Positions 11,351 to 23,221 of a stretch of DNA of 64,000 bases are shown here, piece after piece. The translations under genes were made by a program, and so were the position numbers. A model generated the notes under the pieces. The model saw only the letters and a list, made by a program, of their open reading frames with translations, had not been told where the DNA came from and searched no databases. This stretch comes from Mytilus edulis (Eukaryota > Mollusca > Bivalvia > Mytilida > Mytilidae). The DNA lies in assembly GCF_963676685.1 (NCBI RefSeq), contig NC_092351.1, positions 42,708,733 to 42,772,732 on the forward strand, in the 5' to 3' direction. The stretch's first letter is position 1, and every line of letters starts with the position of its first letter.

Positions 11351-12539
11351 GCTTGGATATCTGACATTTGTCCATTTGAGTAAATCAAGAGTAACTTTAT
11401 AAAGAGGTATTCGAACATATTATAGTCAGCCGATATATCATTTTAAAACATACAATAAAACAATTTGACTTCGCATCGAGGGACATTTGCCTCCTTCCAC
11501 TGATTTCATTGACACGCGTTTGTGTATCAAAAATCGGGACACTTTTTAAGGACGATTTGTTGAAAGGGGCCAAATAAAGTAGGATAACTCTGTTGATTAA
11601 AAACGTACTATGTACGTTCAGATCGCCATGATGCTTTCACACGGAATATCAATAATTGTTTAAAATTCACTCCTCCGCAATAATAAAAAAAACAAAACAA
11701 ACAACATGTATTGTTTTTCCCTCTTTCTTCGCTTTAATTTCGTAACTGCCTTCCGTTCACACAACACTGTTTGCTTCTGTTTCGAATTCACTAGATAACC
11801 AGTTACCATGTTTACAGTGTACGCGCAAAATTTTAAAATCTAAATTCATTCAATTTGATGCGGGAAAAAAATCGACGGCAAAGCAATCATTTGCGTTTGA
11901 AATTGATAAAGGAGGGCGACAAAGGTAGCGAGATTATTTCTTGAATCCGTCCGTGCTGCACATGCAGTTTCCGCTTTTCAGTATAGCAAGGAAAAGAAAA
12001 TACGGCATTACTTTTCATAAAATGCACGTATTTTCCTCTTATGATAATTAACCGGCGGTATAGTTGAATTTCATATTATTTCAAATAGAAACAATATTTT
12101 GCCAACCAAAAACTAGTTTTCATCGTAAAGCAAAATGAATAAGCTTCCAAACTCAGTTTATAGTTTTTACTTCAAATAAGCGGAATTTTTTTTAATGTGA
12201 CTTAAACGGAGAGGCAAAACTTGAAATTTACGGCAAAACTTGAAATTTACGGATTACGAGATAATAATTTAAAAAAAAAAGAAAAAAAAAAAAACAAAAC
12301 CCCAACTTACTTTTTTGGAGTGTAGAAACCAAGTTGTCTGACTGAGATATTGATTTGCTTCTTTTTATCGTCTACTCAAATTGAAGAAAAACAATGAAAT
12401 GAAACAAAAGGATGGAAAACCGGTTGGCGATTACAATTTACGCAAATCCTGAACAGTCTCAGCGTACTAAAGATAAAGTTTAACAACAGTATCAAGTTTT
12501 GTATTTATTGGGAACTTTTCTTTACATTTGATTTAATAA

Positions 12540-12703
12540 CAGGGGATAGCGCGAACGCAGTCCCCCACACTAAAAAATTGCGTACCCGAGTTGCCCACAT
12601 TTGGGGCAATCGCAGGCTTCAGCCTAACCGGAGTGCAATGGAAAGGCCTCGACCTGGGGAGACCGCCTTTTTGATCACGGTGCTCCCTGTACCAGGTAAG
12701 TAT
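12540..12703 (-). ncRNA. U1: U1 snRNA, copy 10
   Basis: 164 nt, standard sequence in a standard unit. Confidence 0.97.
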
Positions 12704-13892
12704 GCTTGGATATCTGACATTTGTCCATTTGAGTAAATCAAGAGTAACTTTATAAAGAGGTATTCGAACATATTATAGTCAGCCGATATATCATTTTAAA
12801 ACATACAATAAAACAATTTGACTTCGCATCGAGGGACATTTGCCTCCTTCCACTGATTTCATTGACACGCGTTTGTGTATCAAAAATCGGGACACTTTTT
12901 AAGGACGATTTGTTGAAAGGGGCCAAATAAAGTAGGATAACTCTGTTGATTAAAAACGTACTATGTACGTTCAGATCGCCATGATGCTTTCACACGGAAT
13001 ATCAATAATTGTTTAAAATTCACTCCTCCGCAATAATAAAAAAAACAAAACAAACAACATGTATTGTTTTTCCCTCTTTCTTCGCTTTAATTTCGTAACT
13101 GCCTTCCGTTCACACAACACTGTTTGCTTCTGTTTCGAATTCACTAGATAACCAGTTACCATGTTTACAGTGTACGCGCAAAATTTTAAAATCTAAATTC
13201 ATTCAATTTGATGCGGGAAAAAAATCGACGGCAAAGCAATCATTTGCGTTTGAAATTGATAAAGGAGGGCGACAAAGGTAGCGAGATTATTTCTTGAATC
13301 CGTCCGTGCTGCACATGCAGTTTCCGCTTTTCAGTATAGCAAGGAAAAGAAAATACGGCATTACTTTTCATAAAATGCACGTATTTTCCTCTTATGATAA
13401 TTAACCGGCGGTATAGTTGAATTTCATATTATTTCAAATAGAAACAATATTTTGCCAACCAAAAACTAGTTTTCATCGTAAAGCAAAATGAATAAGCTTC
13501 CAAACTCAGTTTATAGTTTTTACTTCAAATAAGCGGAATTTTTTTTAATGTGACTTAAACGGAGAGGCAAAACTTGAAATTTACGGCAAAACTTGAAATT
13601 TACGGATTACGAGATAATAATTTAAAAAAAAAAGAAAAAAAAAAAAACAAAACCCCAACTTACTTTTTTGGAGTGTAGAAACCAAGTTGTCTGACTGAGA
13701 TATTGATTTGCTTCTTTTTATCGTCTACTCAAATTGAAGAAAAACAATGAAATGAAACAAAAGGATGGAAAACCGGTTGGCGATTACAATTTACGCAAAT
13801 CCTGAACAGTCTCAGCGTACTAAAGATAAAGTTTAACAACAGTATCAAGTTTTGTATTTATTGGGAACTTTTCTTTACATTTGATTTAATAA

Positions 13893-14056
13893 CAGGGGAT
13901 AGCGCGAACGCAGTCCCCCACACTAAAAAATTGCGTACCCGAGTTGCCCACATTTGGGGCAATCGCAGGCTTCAGCCTAACCGGAGTGCAATGGAAAGGC
14001 CTCGACCTGGGGAGACCGCCTTTTTGATCACGGTGCTCCCTGTACCAGGTAAGTAT
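13893..14056 (-). ncRNA. U1: U1 snRNA, copy 11
   Basis: 164 nt, standard sequence in a standard unit. Confidence 0.97.
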
Positions 14057-15245
14057 GCTTGGATATCTGACATTTGTCCATTTGAGTAAATCAAGAGTAA
14101 CTTTATAAAGAGGTATTCGAACATATTATAGTCAGCCGATATATCATTTTAAAACATACAATAAAACAATTTGACTTCGCATCGAGGGACATTTGCCTCC
14201 TTCCACTGATTTCATTGACACGCGTTTGTGTATCAAAAATCGGGACACTTTTTAAGGACGATTTGTTGAAAGGGGCCAAATAAAGTAGGATAACTCTGTT
14301 GATTAAAAACGTACTATGTACGTTCAGATCGCCATGATGCTTTCACACGGAATATCAATAATTGTTTAAAATTCACTCCTCCGCAATAATAAAAAAAACA
14401 AAACAAACAACATGTATTGTTTTTCCCTCTTTCTTCGCTTTAATTTCGTAACTGCCTTCCGTTCACACAACACTGTTTGCTTCTGTTTCGAATTCACTAG
14501 ATAACCAGTTACCATGTTTACAGTGTACGCGCAAAATTTTAAAATCTAAATTCATTCAATTTGATGCGGGAAAAAAATCGACGGCAAAGCAATCATTTGC
14601 GTTTGAAATTGATAAAGGAGGGCGACAAAGGTAGCGAGATTATTTCTTGAATCCGTCCGTGCTGCACATGCAGTTTCCGCTTTTCAGTATAGCAAGGAAA
14701 AGAAAATACGGCATTACTTTTCATAAAATGCACGTATTTTCCTCTTATGATAATTAACCGGCGGTATAGTTGAATTTCATATTATTTCAAATAGAAACAA
14801 TATTTTGCCAACCAAAAACTAGTTTTCATCGTAAAGCAAAATGAATAAGCTTCCAAACTCAGTTTATAGTTTTTACTTCAAATAAGCGGAATTTTTTTTA
14901 ATGTGACTTAAACGGAGAGGCAAAACTTGAAATTTACGGCAAAACTTGAAATTTACGGATTACGAGATAATAATTTAAAAAAAAAAGAAAAAAAAAAAAA
15001 CAAAACCCCAACTTACTTTTTTGGAGTGTAGAAACCAAGTTGTCTGACTGAGATATTGATTTGCTTCTTTTTATCGTCTACTCAAATTGAAGAAAAACAA
15101 TGAAATGAAACAAAAGGATGGAAAACCGGTTGGCGATTACAATTTACGCAAATCCTGAACAGTCTCAGCGTACTAAAGATAAAGTTTAACAACAGTATCA
15201 AGTTTTGTATTTATTGGGAACTTTTCTTTACATTTGATTTAATAA

Positions 15246-15409
15246 CAGGGGATAGCGCGAACGCAGTCCCCCACACTAAAAAATTGCGTACCCGAGTTGC
15301 CCACATTTGGGGCAATCGCAGGCTTCAGCCTAACCGGAGTGCAATGGAAAGGCCTCGACCTGGGGAGACCGCCTTTTTGATCACGGTGCTCCCTGTACCA
15401 GGTAAGTAT
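15246..15409 (-). ncRNA. U1: U1 snRNA, copy 12
   Basis: 164 nt, standard sequence in a standard unit. Confidence 0.97.
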
Positions 15410-16598
15410 GCTTGGATATCTGACATTTGTCCATTTGAGTAAATCAAGAGTAACTTTATAAAGAGGTATTCGAACATATTATAGTCAGCCGATATATCAT
15501 TTTAAAACATACAATAAAACAATTTGACTTCGCATCGAGGGACATTTGCCTCCTTCCACTGATTTCATTGACACGCGTTTGTGTATCAAAAATCGGGACA
15601 CTTTTTAAGGACGATTTGTTGAAAGGGGCCAAATAAAGTAGGATAACTCTGTTGATTAAAAACGTACTATGTACGTTCAGATCGCCATGATGCTTTCACA
15701 CGGAATATCAATAATTGTTTAAAATTCACTCCTCCGCAATAATAAAAAAAACAAAACAAACAACATGTATTGTTTTTCCCTCTTTCTTCGCTTTAATTTC
15801 GTAACTGCCTTCCGTTCACACAACACTGTTTGCTTCTGTTTCGAATTCACTAGATAACCAGTTACCATGTTTACAGTGTACGCGCAAAATTTTAAAATCT
15901 AAATTCATTCAATTTGATGCGGGAAAAAAATCGACGGCAAAGCAATCATTTGCGTTTGAAATTGATAAAGGAGGGCGACAAAGGTAGCGAGATTATTTCT
16001 TGAATCCGTCCGTGCTGCACATGCAGTTTCCGCTTTTCAGTATAGCAAGGAAAAGAAAATACGGCATTACTTTTCATAAAATGCACGTATTTTCCTCTTA
16101 TGATAATTAACCGGCGGTATAGTTGAATTTCATATTATTTCAAATAGAAACAATATTTTGCCAACCAAAAACTAGTTTTCATCGTAAAGCAAAATGAATA
16201 AGCTTCCAAACTCAGTTTATAGTTTTTACTTCAAATAAGCGGAATTTTTTTTAATGTGACTTAAACGGAGAGGCAAAACTTGAAATTTACGGCAAAACTT
16301 GAAATTTACGGATTACGAGATAATAATTTAAAAAAAAAAGAAAAAAAAAAAAACAAAACCCCAACTTACTTTTTTGGAGTGTAGAAACCAAGTTGTCTGA
16401 CTGAGATATTGATTTGCTTCTTTTTATCGTCTACTCAAATTGAAGAAAAACAATGAAATGAAACAAAAGGATGGAAAACCGGTTGGCGATTACAATTTAC
16501 GCAAATCCTGAACAGTCTCAGCGTACTAAAGATAAAGTTTAACAACAGTATCAAGTTTTGTATTTATTGGGAACTTTTCTTTACATTTGATTTAATAA

Positions 16599-16762
16599 CA
16601 GGGGATAGCGCGAACGCAGTCCCCCACACTAAAAAATTGCGTACCCGAGTTGCCCACATTTGGGGCAATCGCAGGCTTCAGCCTAACCGGAGTGCAATGG
16701 AAAGGCCTCGACCTGGGGAGACCGCCTTTTTGATCACGGTGCTCCCTGTACCAGGTAAGTAT
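16599..16762 (-). ncRNA. U1: U1 snRNA, copy 13
   Basis: 164 nt, standard sequence in a standard unit. Confidence 0.97.
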
Positions 16763-17951
16763 GCTTGGATATCTGACATTTGTCCATTTGAGTAAATCAA
16801 GAGTAACTTTATAAAGAGGTATTCGAACATATTATAGTCAGCCGATATATCATTTTAAAACATACAATAAAACAATTTGACTTCGCATCGAGGGACATTT
16901 GCCTCCTTCCACTGATTTCATTGACACGCGTTTGTGTATCAAAAATCGGGACACTTTTTAAGGACGATTTGTTGAAAGGGGCCAAATAAAGTAGGATAAC
17001 TCTGTTGATTAAAAACGTACTATGTACGTTCAGATCGCCATGATGCTTTCACACGGAATATCAATAATTGTTTAAAATTCACTCCTCCGCAATAATAAAA
17101 AAAACAAAACAAACAACATGTATTGTTTTTCCCTCTTTCTTCGCTTTAATTTCGTAACTGCCTTCCGTTCACACAACACTGTTTGCTTCTGTTTCGAATT
17201 CACTAGATAACCAGTTACCATGTTTACAGTGTACGCGCAAAATTTTAAAATCTAAATTCATTCAATTTGATGCGGGAAAAAAATCGACGGCAAAGCAATC
17301 ATTTGCGTTTGAAATTGATAAAGGAGGGCGACAAAGGTAGCGAGATTATTTCTTGAATCCGTCCGTGCTGCACATGCAGTTTCCGCTTTTCAGTATAGCA
17401 AGGAAAAGAAAATACGGCATTACTTTTCATAAAATGCACGTATTTTCCTCTTATGATAATTAACCGGCGGTATAGTTGAATTTCATATTATTTCAAATAG
17501 AAACAATATTTTGCCAACCAAAAACTAGTTTTCATCGTAAAGCAAAATGAATAAGCTTCCAAACTCAGTTTATAGTTTTTACTTCAAATAAGCGGAATTT
17601 TTTTTAATGTGACTTAAACGGAGAGGCAAAACTTGAAATTTACGGCAAAACTTGAAATTTACGGATTACGAGATAATAATTTAAAAAAAAAAGAAAAAAA
17701 AAAAAACAAAACCCCAACTTACTTTTTTGGAGTGTAGAAACCAAGTTGTCTGACTGAGATATTGATTTGCTTCTTTTTATCGTCTACTCAAATTGAAGAA
17801 AAACAATGAAATGAAACAAAAGGATGGAAAACCGGTTGGCGATTACAATTTACGCAAATCCTGAACAGTCTCAGCGTACTAAAGATAAAGTTTAACAACA
17901 GTATCAAGTTTTGTATTTATTGGGAACTTTTCTTTACATTTGATTTAATAA

Positions 17952-18115
17952 CAGGGGATAGCGCGAACGCAGTCCCCCACACTAAAAAATTGCGTACCCG
18001 AGTTGCCCACATTTGGGGCAATCGCAGGCTTCAGCCTAACCGGAGTGCAATGGAAAGGCCTCGACCTGGGGAGACCGCCTTTTTGATCACGGTGCTCCCT
18101 GTACCAGGTAAGTAT
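17952..18115 (-). ncRNA. U1: U1 snRNA, copy 14
   Basis: 164 nt, standard sequence in a standard unit. Confidence 0.97.
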
Positions 18116-19304
18116 GCTTGGATATCTGACATTTGTCCATTTGAGTAAATCAAGAGTAACTTTATAAAGAGGTATTCGAACATATTATAGTCAGCCGATA
18201 TATCATTTTAAAACATACAATAAAACAATTTGACTTCGCATCGAGGGACATTTGCCTCCTTCCACTGATTTCATTGACACGCGTTTGTGTATCAAAAATC
18301 GGGACACTTTTTAAGGACGATTTGTTGAAAGGGGCCAAATAAAGTAGGATAACTCTGTTGATTAAAAACGTACTATGTACGTTCAGATCGCCATGATGCT
18401 TTCACACGGAATATCAATAATTGTTTAAAATTCACTCCTCCGCAATAATAAAAAAAACAAAACAAACAACATGTATTGTTTTTCCCTCTTTCTTCGCTTT
18501 AATTTCGTAACTGCCTTCCGTTCACACAACACTGTTTGCTTCTGTTTCGAATTCACTAGATAACCAGTTACCATGTTTACAGTGTACGCGCAAAATTTTA
18601 AAATCTAAATTCATTCAATTTGATGCGGGAAAAAAATCGACGGCAAAGCAATCATTTGCGTTTGAAATTGATAAAGGAGGGCGACAAAGGTAGCGAGATT
18701 ATTTCTTGAATCCGTCCGTGCTGCACATGCAGTTTCCGCTTTTCAGTATAGCAAGGAAAAGAAAATACGGCATTACTTTTCATAAAATGCACGTATTTTC
18801 CTCTTATGATAATTAACCGGCGGTATAGTTGAATTTCATATTATTTCAAATAGAAACAATATTTTGCCAACCAAAAACTAGTTTTCATCGTAAAGCAAAA
18901 TGAATAAGCTTCCAAACTCAGTTTATAGTTTTTACTTCAAATAAGCGGAATTTTTTTTAATGTGACTTAAACGGAGAGGCAAAACTTGAAATTTACGGCA
19001 AAACTTGAAATTTACGGATTACGAGATAATAATTTAAAAAAAAAAGAAAAAAAAAAAAACAAAACCCCAACTTACTTTTTTGGAGTGTAGAAACCAAGTT
19101 GTCTGACTGAGATATTGATTTGCTTCTTTTTATCGTCTACTCAAATTGAAGAAAAACAATGAAATGAAACAAAAGGATGGAAAACCGGTTGGCGATTACA
19201 ATTTACGCAAATCCTGAACAGTCTCAGCGTACTAAAGATAAAGTTTAACAACAGTATCAAGTTTTGTATTTATTGGGAACTTTTCTTTACATTTGATTTA
19301 ATAA

Positions 19305-19468
19305 CAGGGGATAGCGCGAACGCAGTCCCCCACACTAAAAAATTGCGTACCCGAGTTGCCCACATTTGGGGCAATCGCAGGCTTCAGCCTAACCGGAGTG
19401 CAATGGAAAGGCCTCGACCTGGGGAGACCGCCTTTTTGATCACGGTGCTCCCTGTACCAGGTAAGTAT
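19305..19468 (-). ncRNA. U1: U1 snRNA, copy 15 (array-edge copy)
   Basis: 164 nt and standard within the gene. It is the first transcription unit at the array edge. Only 217 bp of unit-type sequence remains upstream (19,469-19,685), so the inverted repeat found 252-268 bp upstream of every other copy is missing here. The proximal promoter region is intact. Confidence 0.97.
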
Positions 19469-19781
19469 GCTTGGATATCTGACATTTGTCCATTTGAGTA
19501 AATCAAGAGTAACTTTATAAAGAGGTATTCGAACATATTATAGTCAGCCGATATATCATTTTAAAACATACAATAAAACAATTTGACTTCGCATCGAGGG
19601 ACATTTGCCTCCTTCCACTGATTTCATTGACACGCGTTTGTGTATCAAAAATCGGGACACTTTTTAAGGACGATTTGTTGAAAGGATTCCTTATTTCAGT
19701 TTTTTCTTAATAAAATTACAAGTGACCTTTTTCGATTAAACCTTCTTTTTTTAAAACCATTTCAAAAATAAATAAATAGAT

Positions 19782-20005
19782 GAGGGCCCTCATGGGGTTT
19801 TTGATTATGTGATTACTTGGCCGTTTTTTTAATGATTATTTGATTATTAAGCCAAATATTTCATGATTATTTGATTACCTAGGACTGTATTTTTAGTTTA
19901 TGATTATTTGATTACTAAAGATAAGCAAATATTTAATGATTATGTGATTATATTAGCAAAAAAATGGTGATTATGTGATTACTAGGACCCCCCATGAGGG
20001 GCCTC
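19782..20005. mobile_element. 224 bp MITE with GATTA-rich internal repeats
   Basis: Terminal inverted repeats of 16 bp with one mismatch (GAGGGCCCTCATGGGG at the left; the right end reads CCCCATGAGGGGCCTC). The element is flanked on both sides by ATAGAT (19,776-19,781 and 20,006-20,011), consistent with a 6 bp target duplication. The interior is six diverged copies of a roughly 33 bp repeat around TGATTATTTGATTA. The superfamily is unknown. It sits only 97 bp outside the U1 array edge. Confidence 0.75.
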
Positions 20006-20011
20006 ATAGAT

Positions 20012-20394
20012 TAAAAGAACATTGAAGTATTTTTTAAAATGACGTAGATACCAATTATCTCTATTTTTGATGATTTAAACATTTTGTTGACGGAAAAAAA
20101 AAGTGATCACTTTCTTGTGGAAGTATTGCAAATGTGTAAATTACTGGAGGCCTATTTTGTTCGGAACTATTTCTAAGGATGCCGAACCGGATGCAAATAA
20201 AAAGAAGACTATCACCCGGAAGTGATTCCTTTTATTTGAAATAATCTAGAAAAAGTGCAAACTACCACGGACTACCAGACTGACGGACACTTTGTGCACC
20301 CTAATATTTAAAAAAAATAATGCACAGGACAGAGTCAATTAAGGAAAATGACGTGGATGATACTTATTTTTTTTAAAAGAGATTGGAATATACA
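20012..20394. other. No gene recognised
   Basis: AT-rich sequence between two mobile elements. I see no open frame, RNA gene or tandem repeat in it. Confidence 0.5.
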
Positions 20395-20399
20395 GTTCT

Positions 20400-21887
20400 C
20401 AGGGGCGTAGCTAGGCATTCATTCAACTGTAGGCACAAATCGGCAGGGGGTCTGGGGGCCGCTTAAGGCCCCCATCAGGTCCAGGGCAGAGTCCTGATAG
20501 GGGGTTCAGGGGGGCGAAGTCCCCCGACGGAAAACGGATTTCAGCGTTTTCACTGCAAAATTTTATGCACAAAAATATTAAATTTTCTGGTCATTTAATC
20601 ATGATAATTATAATATACACGATGAAAAGGTCGAAGAATTATGAATAATTTACCATAACATCTGAATGGTGAATTAAATAACGCAGTACAATTGGAAAAT
20701 CAAATATTAAAAAAAATATTTACAATATGTACAGCCCATCATAGATCCGCGTATCCCTTTAATTAAGCAGTACACCCTGTTTGGTATTTTCAAATCTATT
20801 CTGTTATGATCGATATATATATACGTTTAACTTGATGGATAGTACATATTGACGATCCTTCACTAAAAAAAAAAATAGGCACGTGCACGTAAACACTGAT
20901 ATTATACTATATAATAACACTATCCTTTTGGCTAGAAAGACATCAACCATCAATATTTTGATTCTTAAAGCTTCACCCTAGCCACACAAACACATACACA
21001 CATAGTCGATGCCTATATATAATGCAAAAGTTCTGTTCTGTTCATACTAACGTAACAAAATTCAAAAAATTCGTATTTCTTTATATCCCGCTCTACTGTA
21101 AAATCCCTACCTGCTTAGGAATTTGAATAATTGTGGTCATTACTCGTAGATCTGAGAGTACTCAAAACTACTGGAATCTAGTTGATAGATTGATTTTTAA
21201 ACATCCAGTGTAAAATATTTATGCAAGTTTAGAACCAAAAAAAAACCAAATTGATTATTTACAATAAACACAACAGGGAACATAGTCCTGTAATAGGTGT
21301 TGTACAGGACGAAGGTCTGGAAATTTGAAAATGCCATGCATTGGAAAATGAGGAATTATTGGATAGGAGCAGAAACTTTGCCTTTCAGTAGACCAACTAC
21401 GAACTCCTCAAAGAGTGGCATTCTCTCTACAACTAGGCATAAGATTAAATGTCCCCATTCTGACCAAACGTGACTACGTATTTATACATCCTGCACAGCC
21501 AAACGGACGACCAACATAGGCAAGTCGGGTGAAGACAAAGTGGAAAGCTTGTTGAAAATTAACAACAACTAATTAAAAATGCATGTGTCTAAGTTGAGGT
21601 TCATTCAAGTTTTTGTTGATAGAATTGAAATGATCTGAACCAAAGTTCTAGTTTACAGTTTCTATATAAGGTACACACATAAAAAACATTCAATTCTGTC
21701 TAATGATTCATTCACTAAGGACGAGAGACTAGTATACACATGACATTCGATAATTAGAGTTGTGACAACTTCACTGGAGTTCATTTACATATAACGTTGT
21801 TTATTATTTTTTTCAATAAAAAAAATATTTGTGAAAAAATTATGTGTAGGCACGTGCCTAAAGTGCCTAACGGCAGCTACGCCCCTG
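20400..21887. mobile_element. 1.49 kb non-autonomous TIR transposon
   Basis: Perfect 13 bp terminal inverted repeats: CAGGGGCGTAGCT at the left and AGCTACGCCCCTG at the right. GTTCT is duplicated directly outside both ends (20,395-20,399 and 21,888-21,892). No transposase frame remains inside. The first 140 bp are G/C rich and the rest is AT rich. A 14 bp palindrome TAGGCACGTGCCTA lies at 21,847-21,860. Ends starting CAGGGGCG recall hAT-like elements, but the 5 bp duplication is not the classical 8 bp one, so the superfamily is left open. Confidence 0.8.
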
Positions 21888-21992
21888 GTTCTTTTGGCCA
21901 CTTCTCTTAAAAGGATATTTGAAGAGCAGTAAGATATGAGATAAGGCATGTCGACCACTTAAATTCAAACTTTGATCAGGGACTTTCTACAC

Positions 21993-22210
21993 CAGCGGCG
22001 GATCCAGAACTTTTCACAAGGAAGGAAGGGAGGGAGGGAGGAAGGGAGGGAGGGAGGGAGTCCCTTAATAATCAACCAAATTTTTCCTACAACCCCCCCC
22101 CTTTTGGATTCGCCTATGTTGTTTGATTACCTAGGGAATCACTGAAGCATGACTTCAGCAGGCCCCCTCTTAGGCAGTACCCCCACTCATGAAAATTCTT
22201 GGAATCGCCA
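21993..22210. mobile_element. Degenerate CAGNGGCGGATCCAG-type element with GGGA microsatellite
   Basis: Starts CAGCGGCGGATCCAG (21,993) and contains a GGGAGGGA microsatellite (about 22,025-22,061) and a C-run. The right end is uncertain: CGCCTATG near 22,120 or CGCCAATG near 22,212 could be the partner. No clear target duplication. Confidence 0.45.
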
Positions 22211-22416
22211 ATGTTTACAAAAGAATTCTGATAGTCAGGAAAATAGCCTGACAAAAATTATCATCTCTCTACCAATGAATTTTATCTGAACAAATTTTAA
22301 TAGCTTTTGAATTATGCAAAAATTCTGAAAAAGCCTCATTTTAAAATCTTGTTAGTAACATTTTACATAGGCTTGAATATGTACCCCCCTAAAGAAATTT
22401 CACTATCTTGAAGAAT

Positions 22417-22510
22417 CAGTGGCTGATCCAGGGAGTCCTGGGTTTGGCAATTCTTTTATGGTCAATGCTTGTAGTTGGAACCTCTTTTTGAAAAATGGCT
22501 GAATTTGAGG
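22417..22510. mobile_element. Fragment of a CAGTGGC-type short element
   Basis: Begins CAGTGGCTGATCCAGGG and ends near a diverged AAATGGCTGAATTTG, which resembles the inner part of the other short elements. The right terminus is not recognisable. Confidence 0.3.
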
Positions 22511-22535
22511 TCTAACATGATCTTCCTGCATTTTA

Positions 22536-22621
22536 TTTGTGTCCAGGTTATAACCAGTTGATCCTTTATCTTAGGACATTTGTGTCCAGGTTATAACCAG
22601 TTGATCCTTTATCTTAGGACA
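22536..22621. repeat. 43 bp perfect tandem duplication
   Basis: Two adjacent copies (22,536-22,578 and 22,579-22,621), each containing the 10 bp palindrome GGTTATAACC. The lack of differences suggests a recent duplication. Confidence 0.85.
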
Positions 22622-23220
22622 CAGAATTGATTACAATATAGAAGACTTACAGAATTTTAAGTACTTTTGCAATTTTAGCACCCAAAAAAAGTTGTTACAT
22701 TCTCTTTTACTACTGGAACATGCTGCTCATATGAAAAACTGTCACAGTCACATGATAGAATAAGTTAAAAAGTCTTAAAGCCAAATATTTTATAGAAAGA
22801 TCATAAAACAAAAGGAAGGCTTCAACCATACAACCAAAGTCTTCATTCTCAACTTTTCCACATGTTGCCCACTTTTTTCTTTTTTTAAATTTGTTCAGTA
22901 TGTTATCATGTAGCAGATATGTTGTTCTACCGTACAAGTGCAGGTGTAACATGGTAGGAGTTGCACAAGTGTAATACTGTTGGTTGGTTGGTTGGTTGGA
23001 GTACAGTATTTTGATGATTCATGTTACCATTTTTTTAGTGCACAGATTTGTGACAGAAGTCTTCAAGATTACTCAATGTACAAATAAAACATTGATATAA
23101 CCAATAGGCATGAAAATGAGGGTACAGTCAGAAATGTAAACCTCTTAATGATAAGGAATAATTATGGTCAAATTAAGAAGATCACAAAAACTTAATATAT
23201 CATTAGAAACAAAATACAAA
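22622..23220. other. No gene recognised; GGTT microsatellite
   Basis: AT-rich. The only structure seen is a short GGTT run at about 22,981-22,999. An 80-codon minus-strand open frame here resembles nothing I know and has no coding character. Confidence 0.45.
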
Positions 23221-23221
23221 A

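Larger units (their letters stand above)
1..19685 (-). repeat. Tandem array of 1,353 bp U1 snRNA gene units
   Basis: Head-to-tail array of about 14.5 units, all in the same orientation. The distance between successive U1 5' ends is 1,353 bp from unit 5 onward (1,352-1,354 in the earlier intact units). Each unit is one 164 bp U1 gene plus about 1,189 bp of spacer. The spacer holds a poly(A)-rich tract, a 19 bp tandem duplication (475-493 and 494-512 in unit 1), the palindrome AAAACTAGTTTT (372-383) and the inverted repeat AACGTAC/TAT/GTACGTT (1,216-1,232). Units 7-15 show almost no differences, which implies recent amplification or strong homogenisation. The left edge is outside the window. 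The right edge is at 19,685, where unit sequence stops abruptly after GTTGAAAGG. No 5S rRNA or other snRNA was recognised in the spacer on either strand. Confidence 0.97.
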
